From contig UQVG01000002.1 in NCBI GenBank assembly GCA_900544435.1, positions 1-26,518 on the forward strand: a DNA stretch of 26,518 nucleotides, written 5' to 3'. The notes under the pieces are model-generated. The model saw nothing but the letters and a program-made list of their open reading frames with translations. It was not told the DNA's origin and ran no database searches. Below are positions 5,687-14,373 of the stretch, in pieces. Position numbers and translations under genes: made by a program. Position 1 is the stretch's first letter. Each line of letters starts with the position of its first letter. Origin of the DNA: an uncultured Erysipelotrichaceae bacterium (lineage in GTDB: Bacteria; Bacillota_I; Bacilli_A; Erysipelotrichales; Coprobacillaceae).

Positions 5687-7684
5687 TTACTTAGGATTTG
5701 CAAAAGAAATATTTCCATAAATACTTCGTAATTGACTTAATGAGTATGTAACTGTATGCCAGTCACTCTTTGCTACTTCAAAGGAATCTGTCTTACCATT
5801 TAAGTTTCCCTCTTGAATGGTAATCTTTTCTCCCTCTACACCGACTACGATCCATACATGGTTATGAGCAACATCTGAAGAACCGACAGCTCCTACTTTC
5901 GGTATCAAACTGAACTCAAATTTGTCTGGATGCGTTGCTAACAACTGTGCTACACACGAATATCCATTTCCAGTAAAACCAGGGCTAAATCCATAGATTT
6001 CATAAAACCGACCCCAAGCAAACCATGAACACTGTCCATATAGTCCTGCTTGTGCATATGGATTTTTTGTTAGCCAAGCATCTGTATTCCCAAAGTTTGG
6101 ATCGCCTTCAATAGAACCTGTTGCACATCCTGTAGAGTCTGTCAGCTTATATGTACCTTTTAATTTATCATACCACTTCTCTGCCGACTTACAGCGAGTA
6201 TTTGAAATCGACTGATAGGAATCACTCGATCTTTCTACAATCTTATGGAACAAATAAGCACATCTTGATGGACTTTTATTTTCATAAAATCCTTCCCTCT
6301 GTAATTGTTTTCCATAATAGGATTCAGGAGATAAGGATTCTTCCCATAAGAAGTTTAGTTGAAAGTTTAAATCCGTCCACGAAACACCTTTTAAGGTTGC
6401 CTGTTTCAATAAATTGTCTTTTCTTCCATAACTCCATTGGATTAAGCCATGCCCTTGATAGGGATACCCTTTTTCAATGAGGGCAGGGTCAAAATTGGAT
6501 TCACGCTCCATGTTTCCCATAACACCTGAAACAGCTTCATCCGATAATCCCTTTCCTTTTAAGTATGTCCATACAGCCTGTGCATTTCCTTCTGTTGTTC
6601 CATCTGAAAATACATAATCAGTAGAACATCTTTCAGCACTAGCTGATGAACCTGCAAAGATAACAATAAAAAGTGCCATTGTAACTGCACCAACTATAAT
6701 CGCCATCGTGAAAGGAGCAAGGAATTGAGCGATAGTAGTAACAGCTTTTGTAACAGTTTGAAAGATAACTGTCATTGCTCGTTTCACTATCGTGGTACTT
6801 GCCTTCGCAACTTGCACTCCTTTTTTAATAGAAGATTTTACAGTTACATAAGAAAATTGTATTGCCTTTTTACCACCTTTATAGGTATATTTTGCTGTCG
6901 TTTTTCCAACTTTTTTCCCAACTTTTCCCGCTACCTTTCCTGCCTTTCGTCCAACTTCTCCTTCAATGAATTTCATTCCTGTAGCATCTTCGCCATTGGT
7001 TGCTTTTTCTACTTTGTGAGAAAGTCTTGCCCCTTTTTTAACAACCTTGCTTGCTCCTACAGAAGTTTTTCCTACGACAGTGACTGCTTTGGAAAATTTA
7101 CCCTGTGTCGGTTGAAAGTCAAAAGTATGTCGATTTATAAAAGAAAGGAAACGATTTGAGTGTTGTGAATCCTCTTCTCCTTCCCCCATTTTTCCTTTCA
7201 AGTTTTGACCTGTGCCTTTCTTTCCATCCCCGGTATTTGCCAATGTCTTGATATTGGAAATAGCACTGTTTTTATCATTATTTCCTATAACTGCATTCTC
7301 AACAGAAACAGCATTGGAAGATTCCATTGTTTTAATACCTAAAACAGCAGAACCTTCCTGTTCATTCATACTACTGATTGGAATATCGTTATCTGATTTG
7401 GAAAGTGAACCTGTCGTTTTTACAGCACTATTATCATTCTCTTGTGACAATGCATTACCATTCTCTGCATTTGGTTTATCAACTTGTGTTTGAATTCCTA
7501 AAGTAGCCTTTCCACCACTTCCACCTGAACCATCATCTTGGCTTCCTTGTCTGTTATATTTCCATTCGGAAACAAATTTGGCACTCTTATCCAATCCTTT
7601 ACCAGTCCAACGAAGTCCTTTACTGGTAGCGAACTCTCCTGAACGAAATGTCTTATTGACATCTTTTCTAGTTTCTTTTGACAT
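5687..7684 (-). CDS. T4SS peptidoglycan hydrolase: phage-tail-type lysozyme plus CHAP endopeptidase (VirB1-like)
   Basis: 665 residues. Layout: a long hydrophilic Ser/Gly/Asn-rich and then Lys-rich segment (1-315), one membrane helix (about 318-345, LAPFTMAIIVGAVTMALFIVIF), a tail-lysozyme domain (about 365-515, with VMGNMERESNFDP carrying the likely catalytic Glu, and QGHGLIQW), and a CHAP domain (about 540-660) with catalytic Cys in GQCSWFAWGR and His in NHVWIVVG, followed by QEGN. Such proteins open the cell wall for the mating channel in Gram-positive conjugation. It starts six bases after the virB4 stop without a good ribosome binding site, so it is probably translationally coupled. The 300-residue cytoplasmic region is unusually long and may dock on other T4SS parts. 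Confidence 0.9.
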   Translation of the reverse strand: MSKETRKDVNKTFRSGEFATSKGLRWTGKGLDKSAKFVSEWKYNRQGSQDDGSGGSGGKATLGIQTQVDKPNAENGNALSQENDNSAVKTTGSLSKSDNDIPISSMNEQEGSAVLGIKTMESSNAVSVENAVIGNNDKNSAISNIKTLANTGDGKKGTGQNLKGKMGEGEEDSQHSNRFLSFINRHTFDFQPTQGKFSKAVTVVGKTSVGASKVVKKGARLSHKVEKATNGEDATGMKFIEGEVGRKAGKVAGKVGKKVGKTTAKYTYKGGKKAIQFSYVTVKSSIKKGVQVAKASTTIVKRAMTVIFQTVTKAVTTIAQFLAPFTMAIIVGAVTMALFIVIFAGSSASAERCSTDYVFSDGTTEGNAQAVWTYLKGKGLSDEAVSGVMGNMERESNFDPALIEKGYPYQGHGLIQWSYGRKDNLLKQATLKGVSWTDLNFQLNFLWEESLSPESYYGKQLQREGFYENKSPSRCAYLFHKIVERSSDSYQSISNTRCKSAEKWYDKLKGTYKLTDSTGCATGSIEGDPNFGNTDAWLTKNPYAQAGLYGQCSWFAWGRFYEIYGFSPGFTGNGYSCVAQLLATHPDKFEFSLIPKVGAVGSSDVAHNHVWIVVGVEGEKITIQEGNLNGKTDSFEVAKSDWHTVTYSLSQLRSIYGNISFANPK

Positions 7685-7689
7685 ACACT

Positions 7690-10227
7690 TTATGTTCTAG
7701 CAATCGCCTTTTTATCAGTATTGTTCAACTGGTAGATACGGAATTCTTTTGGCACATGGTTATAGAATGGAATCTTATCTGAACCAAAGACAATGACACC
7801 TTGCCCTTGTTTAGCATCATTACCGATATATCGTGCTTCCCCTTCAGAAATATCGAAAATATCACAAATAATCTGTCGATCTCGTTTCTTTTGCTTCAAG
7901 ATGATAGCAAATTCGGCATTTCCAAGTATTTTTCTACCCCATTCATTCGCAGAAACATCTTCAATATTTTGTGTAATAACAGTAATCATAGCATTGTATT
8001 TGCGACCGATTTTAACAATCTTGGCTACATATTCAGCCCCTGATGGATTGGCAAGCAAGATATGGAATTCATCAATATAGATCCATGTATTGATACCTTT
8101 TGCTCTATTCTTAATCAAACGATTCATGATATGGTCTAGGACTACTAAATATCCTGCTGTTTGTATAGAAGCAGGAAGTTCAGAAATATCAAACGATACA
8201 ACTCGGTTATGAATATCAACATTGGTAGGATGCGAGAATATATCCTGTGTACCTTTAACGAAACGCTCAAGTGCTTTCGCCATCTTTTTTGCCTCTTCTT
8301 CAGGCTGTTTCGCAAGTTCTTCTTGGAAATCCTTTAATAAAGGCTGTTTACTTTCATCTTTAAATCCACTCTTTTCATAATCCTCGAAAATATGTCGTAC
8401 ACATCTATCTACGATCGTCTTTTCAATCGGACTTAGACTACCTTCATCAATGATAGATTCTACCCAACCTTGCATATATTCAACTTTTGCTTTTACTGGC
8501 GAATCTCCACCATCTTCAGACAAACTATAGTTTTGATCTAAATCTAATGGATTGATATAAGTCTTTGTAGAATCGGAAATGGTAATGGTCTGTCCATTTA
8601 ATTCATGGACGGCTTCTCCATATTCTTTTTGGAAATCGATAAAAATAATTTCATCATCAGGATAGCGTAGTAATACTTGTTCGGCATTTGTTTTCGCTTG
8701 GAATGATTTCCCTGCCCCTGATGTCGCTAAAATACATCCATTTCCATTGATCAATCGTTTTCTATCTACAAAGATAGGGTTACGACTCACTAGATTGATT
8801 CCCATAAAGATTGATTTTGGATGTGCAAAATCTTTTGAGTTAAACGGAACATGGACGGCTGTTGCTTCAGAAGTTTCCTTATGTTGAAATTGTAGTGTGT
8901 TATGTCCTAATGGAAGTGTATTTTGAATTCCTTCTAATTGTTGCCATTTTAAAGGTAAAATACGAATTAACATTTCTCCTACTTTATTTTGAATTTTAAC
9001 AGTCTGTTCTTCTAATTCAGAATAGGTATCAGCAACAATACATAAACAGATATTCTCACAGAAAACTTTTTGATCGTTATACTGAATATCTTCGATCATC
9101 TGCGTAACATCATCTAATTTTGTTTCCAGTTTCTTATCTTTCATGTATTCATAATTCATCTGTTGCTTCGCATATTGTTTAACCTTGTTATAACGCTCTG
9201 TTTCCAACCCTGATTGCAATTTGGATAATTTCTTTACAATCTTGGTCGTTTCATTTGGCTGAATATTGATTGTCGTAACAAGGTGTAAATCTTCAATCGT
9301 AGTTAAAATATTATAAAACTTTGGAGTAATTGCATTTGGAAAATCAGGTTCAATATACAGACAACGAATAAATCGTTTCCTATGTACTTCATCTGTTTCT
9401 GTATCCGAATTCAATACATCTTGAGGCGTGATTTCAATGTAATCACTTTCTCTTAGATTGATATATTCATGAGGTGCAAGAACATCATAAATCGTTAAAT
9501 CTTTTTCCTTACGATATTCTTCAAAATCTTTGATTCCTTTCTCATCTGCTGTTTGGATATTCCAAAAGTCATGAATCAAAGTCAAACGCTCATTCACTGG
9601 TACGATACGAATACTAGATTTTAAATCCTTAAACTTTTCTTCTGTTTTTCTGTAGATATTAAAAAATATCGATTTGGCATCTTCATAATTCAATGCTTTC
9701 TGCGATATTGTGACATACCTTTTTGTAATCAGTGTATTTTTCTTTTTCCCAATGGCATCATCAATCAAGGCATTAAACTCATGAGCAAGATGTCTTTCCT
9801 GTTCACTAACCATACTTTCTTCATCATAGATAAACTGTTGTTTATACTTTTCTGTGTTCACTGGTGTACTGGCATTTGTGACTTGAATATGTGCTTTATC
9901 TGTAAATGAGTTTAGATAATCCACCCATTTTAAGAAGATTTCACCTGCATCTTCTAAATCTGCTTTTGCGAAAGAAATATCTGTATATTCAAAACAGATA
10001 GAATATATATCATCACTGATTCGCATGATATTTTCTTTGTAATCCTTAAACAACATAGTAAACACTTGTTGATTGGTCTTTGGCACAAAAACTGTTGGTC
10101 GTTTATTCCACAAAGACATAAAAGGATTCGTGTTGGATGATTTTTCGGTTGGCTTATTCACTGATTTCTGTTGCTTTTGTTTCTTATGCTTTTTCGATTT
10201 CTCTTTCTTTTCCTTCTTTTTGAACAT
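7690..10227 (-). CDS. virB4: VirB4-family conjugation ATPase
   Basis: 845 residues, cytoplasmic motor ATPase that energises T4SS assembly and substrate transfer. Walker A is ATSGAGKSF (about residues 499-507); acidic strands EIIFIDFQKEY (near 530) and the Walker B-like WIYIDEFH (near 718) follow; VITQNIEDV is the usual downstream sensor segment. Length is typical. The N-terminus is very Lys-rich (KKKEKKEKSKKHKKQ), unlike most VirB4 proteins. The ATG has GGAG nine bases upstream and lies within the 3' end of the PrgI-like gene, a 44-base overlap in another frame, so both products are probably made in fixed ratio. Confidence 0.95.
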   Translation of the reverse strand: MFKKKEKKEKSKKHKKQKQQKSVNKPTEKSSNTNPFMSLWNKRPTVFVPKTNQQVFTMLFKDYKENIMRISDDIYSICFEYTDISFAKADLEDAGEIFLKWVDYLNSFTDKAHIQVTNASTPVNTEKYKQQFIYDEESMVSEQERHLAHEFNALIDDAIGKKKNTLITKRYVTISQKALNYEDAKSIFFNIYRKTEEKFKDLKSSIRIVPVNERLTLIHDFWNIQTADEKGIKDFEEYRKEKDLTIYDVLAPHEYINLRESDYIEITPQDVLNSDTETDEVHRKRFIRCLYIEPDFPNAITPKFYNILTTIEDLHLVTTINIQPNETTKIVKKLSKLQSGLETERYNKVKQYAKQQMNYEYMKDKKLETKLDDVTQMIEDIQYNDQKVFCENICLCIVADTYSELEEQTVKIQNKVGEMLIRILPLKWQQLEGIQNTLPLGHNTLQFQHKETSEATAVHVPFNSKDFAHPKSIFMGINLVSRNPIFVDRKRLINGNGCILATSGAGKSFQAKTNAEQVLLRYPDDEIIFIDFQKEYGEAVHELNGQTITISDSTKTYINPLDLDQNYSLSEDGGDSPVKAKVEYMQGWVESIIDEGSLSPIEKTIVDRCVRHIFEDYEKSGFKDESKQPLLKDFQEELAKQPEEEAKKMAKALERFVKGTQDIFSHPTNVDIHNRVVSFDISELPASIQTAGYLVVLDHIMNRLIKNRAKGINTWIYIDEFHILLANPSGAEYVAKIVKIGRKYNAMITVITQNIEDVSANEWGRKILGNAEFAIILKQKKRDRQIICDIFDISEGEARYIGNDAKQGQGVIVFGSDKIPFYNHVPKEFRIYQLNNTDKKAIART

Positions 10228-10936
10228 CTTCTTCGACTCCTTTCTCTATTGTTTCTAAATAGCCTTTTGCTTTTTCACCTAGACGGACAATATTTTCAAT
10301 ATCTTCTTTCGTAAGTGCATTTTCACTATTTTCCATAGTACGCTCTTCAATCAAGGCTTTCTTGTTGGCATCTAAATCCCCATACCACTTCATTGCCTTT
10401 GCTTTTTCTTTGGCTTTCTTTCGCTCTATCTTCAATTCCAATTCCTTTTGTTTTTCCAATCGAGCCTTTTCTTTCTTTTGTTCTTTTTCCATCTTCATTA
10501 AAACTTTTTTATCTTTCTTCGCCTGTTTTCGTTCAGCTCTTGTCGGTTTTTTCGGCTTTTCGATAGTTTGAACAGATTCCTCTTTTTGTTTCTTACCTTT
10601 ATTTTTCTTTGCTTCTTTTTCAGCTAATAACTCTTTTTCAGTCTTATACTCTAATGGCTTTCCGAAATCCAAATAGTGTCTTTTTAAGAAAGGTAGTAAT
10701 CTATCGGCTGTCATTCCCTGCAATGTCAAAAAGCCACAAAGCATCAAAGGTAAACCCATGATAATGACAATCCAACTTGAAATCTCATCTCCCAATATAG
10801 GTGTTAAATATAAATAAGTAGGCACTGTAATAATTCCAGTTAAAACAAGAAACAACCATTGTCGAAAAGTAAATCCATAGTATTTTTCTGCCACTCCTGA
10901 AAGTTCTTTATGTGTTCTGATTCTAATATCATCCAT
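10184..10936 (-). CDS. PrgI/VirB3-like inner-membrane T4SS protein with long charged tail
   Basis: 250 residues from the ATG at 10936, preferred to the upstream GTG at 10948 because GGAGTGG sits eight bases ahead. Residues 1-95 match the PrgI pattern: a short polar start, YYGFTFRQWLFLVL, and two close membrane helices (about 25-44 and 48-70). The remaining ~150 residues are an extended Lys/Glu coil (AERKQAKKDKK, EQKKEKARLEKQKE), much longer than in a typical PrgI protein of about 110-130 residues. It may reach the similarly Lys-rich start of VirB4. It follows the TrbL-like gene by one base and overlaps virB4 by 44 bases. Confidence 0.87.
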   Translation of the reverse strand: MDDIRIRTHKELSGVAEKYYGFTFRQWLFLVLTGIITVPTYLYLTPILGDEISSWIVIIMGLPLMLCGFLTLQGMTADRLLPFLKRHYLDFGKPLEYKTEKELLAEKEAKKNKGKKQKEESVQTIEKPKKPTRAERKQAKKDKKVLMKMEKEQKKEKARLEKQKELELKIERKKAKEKAKAMKWYGDLDANKKALIEERTMENSENALTKEDIENIVRLGEKAKGYLETIEKGVEEDVQKEGKEREIEKA

Positions 10937-10937
10937 A

Positions 10938-11804
10938 CTATGCACCACTCCATTTCTCTGCTAATTGTGAAGAAGTTGTTAAAGCTGTTGTCAAGATACC
11001 ATTCATAAGCAAAATACCAATCATACAACCAAGACATTCTCCCCAATTATTTCCCTGTACCATTAAACCAGATTGCATATCAGAAAGTCCTAATGCATAA
11101 ATGTGTACACAAAGAATCATTACCAATCCCTCAAATGCTAAAGCTACAGCATTCATAATAAATCGTTTTCCTGTACCACTACCGTCTTCCCATGTTCCGA
11201 TTGCAAGGGGAATTGGGGCGAATGCAAATGCTAAGACAATTTTTACGACTCTGCTGAATATTTGTGCAATACACATCACAAATGTACCAATCAAAGGTAA
11301 ATAAATGACGATAAAAACCATAAACATTATGGCAGGGGTAAAGTTAATAATAAGTTCAAGCCCCTCTGCATTATTTATCATATCGCCTATCGTAGCACCA
11401 ATACTTGTCCCTGCACTTGTCTGATAATTTACTGTTCTAAGAAGAATATTCATAAATTGTTGTCCGATTTTCATAATCATATTTAAAAATTCATATGAAT
11501 AAGTAATTAACATCTTAAATATCAAAAATCGTGCAACACTCATAACGATTCGCTCCCAAGAAATACGATCAATTTCCATTGCCTTTTTTATTAAATCAAT
11601 CATTACAAATACGGTAAGTAACTGTAATCCAACGGATACAAACGCACCATTCAAGGTTTCTGCAATCGTACCAAATTCAGAAGAAGAAATTTTTGTCCAA
11701 TCGCAAAGTCCTTTGGCTGTCAATCCTAAATTTCCTATATCAATATCAAAACCAAATATACTAAAAGCTATATCCATCAGTGCTTCTGCAATTTCTCCAA
11801 ACAT
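10938..11804 (-). CDS. TrbL/VirB6-like polytopic membrane protein of the mating channel
   Basis: 288 residues, with about six hydrophobic helices (near residues 55-72, 88-112, 155-178, 182-212, 222-245 and 258-280) and the segment AFAFAPIPLAIGTWEDGSGTGKRF, typical of the CD0411/TrbL family of Tn1549-type T4SSs. It should form the inner-membrane part of the DNA channel. I chose the ATG at 11804 (MFGEIAEAL) with AAAGGAG eight bases upstream; the GTG at 11813 lies within that site. It sits between the pilin-like gene and the PrgI-like gene, as in related elements. Confidence 0.88.
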   Translation of the reverse strand: MFGEIAEALMDIAFSIFGFDIDIGNLGLTAKGLCDWTKISSSEFGTIAETLNGAFVSVGLQLLTVFVMIDLIKKAMEIDRISWERIVMSVARFLIFKMLITYSYEFLNMIMKIGQQFMNILLRTVNYQTSAGTSIGATIGDMINNAEGLELIINFTPAIMFMVFIVIYLPLIGTFVMCIAQIFSRVVKIVLAFAFAPIPLAIGTWEDGSGTGKRFIMNAVALAFEGLVMILCVHIYALGLSDMQSGLMVQGNNWGECLGCMIGILLMNGILTTALTTSSQLAEKWSGA

Positions 11805-11822
11805 TGACTTCACTCCTTTCCT

Positions 11823-11853
11823 AAAAAGACAGGGCGAATATTTTTACTCGCCC
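11823..11853 (-). terminator. Hairpin plus U-run between pilin-like and TrbL-like genes
   Basis: A perfect 6-bp GC-rich stem, GGGCGA (11832-11837) with TCGCCC (11848-11853), ten-base loop, followed on the minus strand by GUCUUUUU. It lies inside the T4SS operon, so it probably reduces transcription of trbL onward relative to the abundant pilin-like protein, or stabilises the pilin mRNA end. Confidence 0.6.
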
Positions 11854-11860
11854 ATACATC

Positions 11861-12208
11861 TTATAAACCAAAAATATCAGGTGCTTGTGCAATGGCAATT
11901 AGCATAAATCCTGCCATCAAAGTCATTAACCCACGACTCTTTCCTTCAGCATCATCTCTTTGCCATCCTAATGCAAATAACACACCACCAACAAGTCCTA
12001 CAACTCCACCAATCTTCATCAACCAGTCACACACGAAATCAATAAATTGGTCGATAGAATCCGTATTGGAATTGACTGCGAGTACATTTGTCATATTCAA
12101 TACCATCATCATGGCTGTCGTATTTACGATAAGCCCTGCTTTTGCGACTTTTTCTCTTGTCTTTTTAGACATATTGTTTTTCATTGCTGTTAGTTTTTCC
12201 ATTTCCAT
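11861..12208 (-). CDS. Maff2/TrbC-like small membrane protein (putative VirB2 pilin equivalent)
   Basis: 115 residues. Start at the ATG at 12208 with AAGGAGG just upstream (longer frames pass through a terminator). An N-terminal hydrophobic segment that may act as signal peptide (AGLIVNTTAMMMVLNMTNVLA, ending in an AxA-like site) is followed by two membrane helices separated by a short polar loop (KIGGVVGLVGGVLFALGWQ; RDDAEGKS; LMTLMAGFMLIAIAQA). This is the pattern of Maff2 and VirB2/TrbC pilins. The gene is bracketed by two hairpin/U-run elements, as expected for a subunit needed in excess. Confidence 0.82.
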   Translation of the reverse strand: MEMEKLTAMKNNMSKKTREKVAKAGLIVNTTAMMMVLNMTNVLAVNSNTDSIDQFIDFVCDWLMKIGGVVGLVGGVLFALGWQRDDAEGKSRGLMTLMAGFMLIAIAQAPDIFGL

Positions 12209-12227
12209 AATCCTCCTTCTTAACAAC

Positions 12228-12249
12228 AAAAAAACAGGCACCTTGCCTG
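12228..12249 (-). terminator. Terminator between virD4 and the pilin-like gene
   Basis: CAGGCA (12235-12240) pairs with TGCCTG (12244-12249) over a 3-base loop, followed by seven U on the minus strand. A second weaker stem (CCCTT 12279-12283 with AAGGG 12291-12295) lies just upstream. The 129-base gap between virD4 and the pilin-like gene holds no other gene, so a promoter for the T4SS block could also lie here, though I see no convincing one. Confidence 0.65.
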
Positions 12250-12337
12250 CATATAAAAAATGCTCCCCTTATTTCTATCCCTTCATTTTTAAGGGCATCA
12301 CCCCTTTCAATAAAATATATAGTGTAGCTAAGATATG

Positions 12338-14371
12338 CTATTTTATATCGCTCCAAACAGCTTTCAGTTTTCCTTTTCCATATTTTGCTTCAAGCTGTGC
12401 TTCCGTTACTACTTTCATTTCAAATGGCTCTTGTACAGTGCAAGGAACTCCAATCGCTTTCATCAATTCTTGTTGTTGCTTTGTCTTTGACTTTCTTGGT
12501 TTCTTCATTTCCTGTAGATGATCGTACAGTTTCGCATGGTTTTCTTTCCATTCTTTTGTTTTCTTAAATTCAGGGTCTTTCGTACCATCCTGTTCTGTCC
12601 ATGCTTCCCACATTTCTTTATAATCATCATGGCTCTTTAAGTCATATAATTCAGAATAGAAAGGTTTTGTTCCTGCCATTAACAAGATTCCATGTCCTGC
12701 TTCTAGTTCAGCTAATTCATCCATGGTTGCTAGTTCTCTACCATATACATCCCAGTTTTGAGAAGATGAACCTTGTCTTGAATAGGTTCGTCCTGAAGAC
12801 TTTTTATACAATGTCTGCTTTCCTAACATGGTACTCATATATTCCAAAGTTTCTTTTGAACGAGAACCTAAGAAAAAGATGTAGTCACAACAGTCTAACG
12901 CTGTTTCCCATTCATCTTTATAGATTTTCTTTAACTGTGATAAAGACTGAAGAATAATGGTAATTCCACAATCCAAGCCACGACAATATGCCCAAAATTC
13001 CAAGAAACGATTGATAGCCCCTTGTTGTCTAAACTCATCCATGTAGATATTACATGGAGTTGCCAATCGTCCACCATTTGCTTGTGCATTTTGGTCGATT
13101 ATTGTGAATATCTGTGAATACATGATATTCATCAAGAAGTTGAATGCATTGCTGTTAGGGTCAGAAATAATGAAATAGGCAACTCGTCCATGTTCTCCTT
13201 CATCAGCGTTTAATGGCATACCAATTCTATCTAATTCCATAGTGTCGTTATATGTCATTTCATCTACTTCACGCAAGTTGAAAGGAGCAAGTCGGGCTGA
13301 TGCCGTCATAATAATAGTGGACATCATCTTTGGAGATTTTGCCGATACAACAAAATGTTTCCACTGTTTGATACCAATGTTATTAGGATCACGACTTTCC
13401 CATTCATCAAATAAGTTTCTAAGTTCTGAATTTCCTTCTTTGTCAGGTTCTCCCTTACGAATCAGTTCCATGATTTTTCTGAAATTTCGTTCTTCGATTG
13501 GATAATTGAAAATCACATAGTAAAACAATGCCTGTAAGAACACCATTTCTGCCTTTTCCCAAAAGGGGTCACCAGTATTGGATTCAATCGTTTCTGATTT
13601 TGTATTTTCCATAATCGTATTTATTAGATTCATGACATCATCTTCAGCAATATTTCGTCCTTCATCCATCAATTCTTGTACAATATCTTGACGGCTTTCA
13701 TCACTATCTAGGTCTAACAAAAACGCTTCTTTTGGTAACTTACGAATATATTTCAATGGATTATAATGGTCGCTTCGCCATTTATCCTTGATATTTAAAA
13801 CTCGAATATCATATCCTTTTTTCTTTAAGCTCATTCCTGTAGCCTTCAAAATTTCTTCTTTAGGGTCAGTAACGATAATTGTTTCAGCCATTGAATTTAA
13901 AATATTAGGAATTAACCAATATCTTGATTTCCCAGTTCCAGGTCTTCCTATCAAAGTGCAGTTTCGATTTCGTTTAGTCACTTTCATATTTTTAGAAAAG
14001 ATTTCTGTCTTTGTGAATATCCAATTTTGATACATATCCTTTTCACGCATATCTTTCGTAAAATTAGGGTCATTCCATTTCGCACTACCAAACGCTTCTT
14101 CCTGCATATTCTTTTTATAAGAAGAATGTAGAGTTTCATAAATCATCCACGAAAATAACGCTAAAAATGAACCTATCATCAGTGTAAATTGATTAAAGAT
14201 AAGAGGCTCAAATGAAAAAAATTGATCGCTTGCTTGGTTTAATACCTCAAACGACCACTCTCCATCATTCAATTCCACCAGTGTTCCTAATCGTAAGCCA
14301 AAATAAAACACAATCAGTAGTACAAGGACTACAATGACTGTGTTGCTTTTATATTCTCGTTTTACTTTCAT
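12338..14371 (-). CDS. virD4: VirD4/TraG-type conjugative coupling protein
   Basis: 677 residues. Two N-terminal membrane helices (about residues 10-28 and 62-80) are followed by the ATPase domain with Walker A GRPGTGKSRYW (about residues 141-148), the strand TIIVTDPKEEIL, and Walker B CNIYMDEFRQQG (near 443), with downstream QSLSQLKKIY. This protein brings the relaxosome and any protein substrates to the T4SS channel. Length is normal for Gram-positive members. It starts just after the stop of the preceding gene and ends AVWSDIK, without the acidic tail. It would be the natural receptor if that tail is an export signal. Confidence 0.95.
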   Translation of the reverse strand: MKVKREYKSNTVIVVLVLLIVFYFGLRLGTLVELNDGEWSFEVLNQASDQFFSFEPLIFNQFTLMIGSFLALFSWMIYETLHSSYKKNMQEEAFGSAKWNDPNFTKDMREKDMYQNWIFTKTEIFSKNMKVTKRNRNCTLIGRPGTGKSRYWLIPNILNSMAETIIVTDPKEEILKATGMSLKKKGYDIRVLNIKDKWRSDHYNPLKYIRKLPKEAFLLDLDSDESRQDIVQELMDEGRNIAEDDVMNLINTIMENTKSETIESNTGDPFWEKAEMVFLQALFYYVIFNYPIEERNFRKIMELIRKGEPDKEGNSELRNLFDEWESRDPNNIGIKQWKHFVVSAKSPKMMSTIIMTASARLAPFNLREVDEMTYNDTMELDRIGMPLNADEGEHGRVAYFIISDPNSNAFNFLMNIMYSQIFTIIDQNAQANGGRLATPCNIYMDEFRQQGAINRFLEFWAYCRGLDCGITIILQSLSQLKKIYKDEWETALDCCDYIFFLGSRSKETLEYMSTMLGKQTLYKKSSGRTYSRQGSSSQNWDVYGRELATMDELAELEAGHGILLMAGTKPFYSELYDLKSHDDYKEMWEAWTEQDGTKDPEFKKTKEWKENHAKLYDHLQEMKKPRKSKTKQQQELMKAIGVPCTVQEPFEMKVVTEAQLEAKYGKGKLKAVWSDIK

Positions 14372-14373
14372 AT

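Noticed and set aside
6151..6480. Plus-strand frame of 109 codons, and other plus-strand frames such as 11892-12521 and 6725-7159
   Set aside because: They lie wholly or largely antisense to strong minus-strand genes (wall hydrolase, pilin-like gene, VirD4), have low-complexity Phe/Ser/Leu-rich products typical of antisense A-rich coding, and lack ribosome binding sites.
12209..12356. Frames extending the pilin-like gene upstream, and a 63-codon minus-strand frame at 12165-12356
   Set aside because: They run through the CAGGCA/TGCCTG terminator, while the ATG at 12208 has a perfect AAGGAGG.
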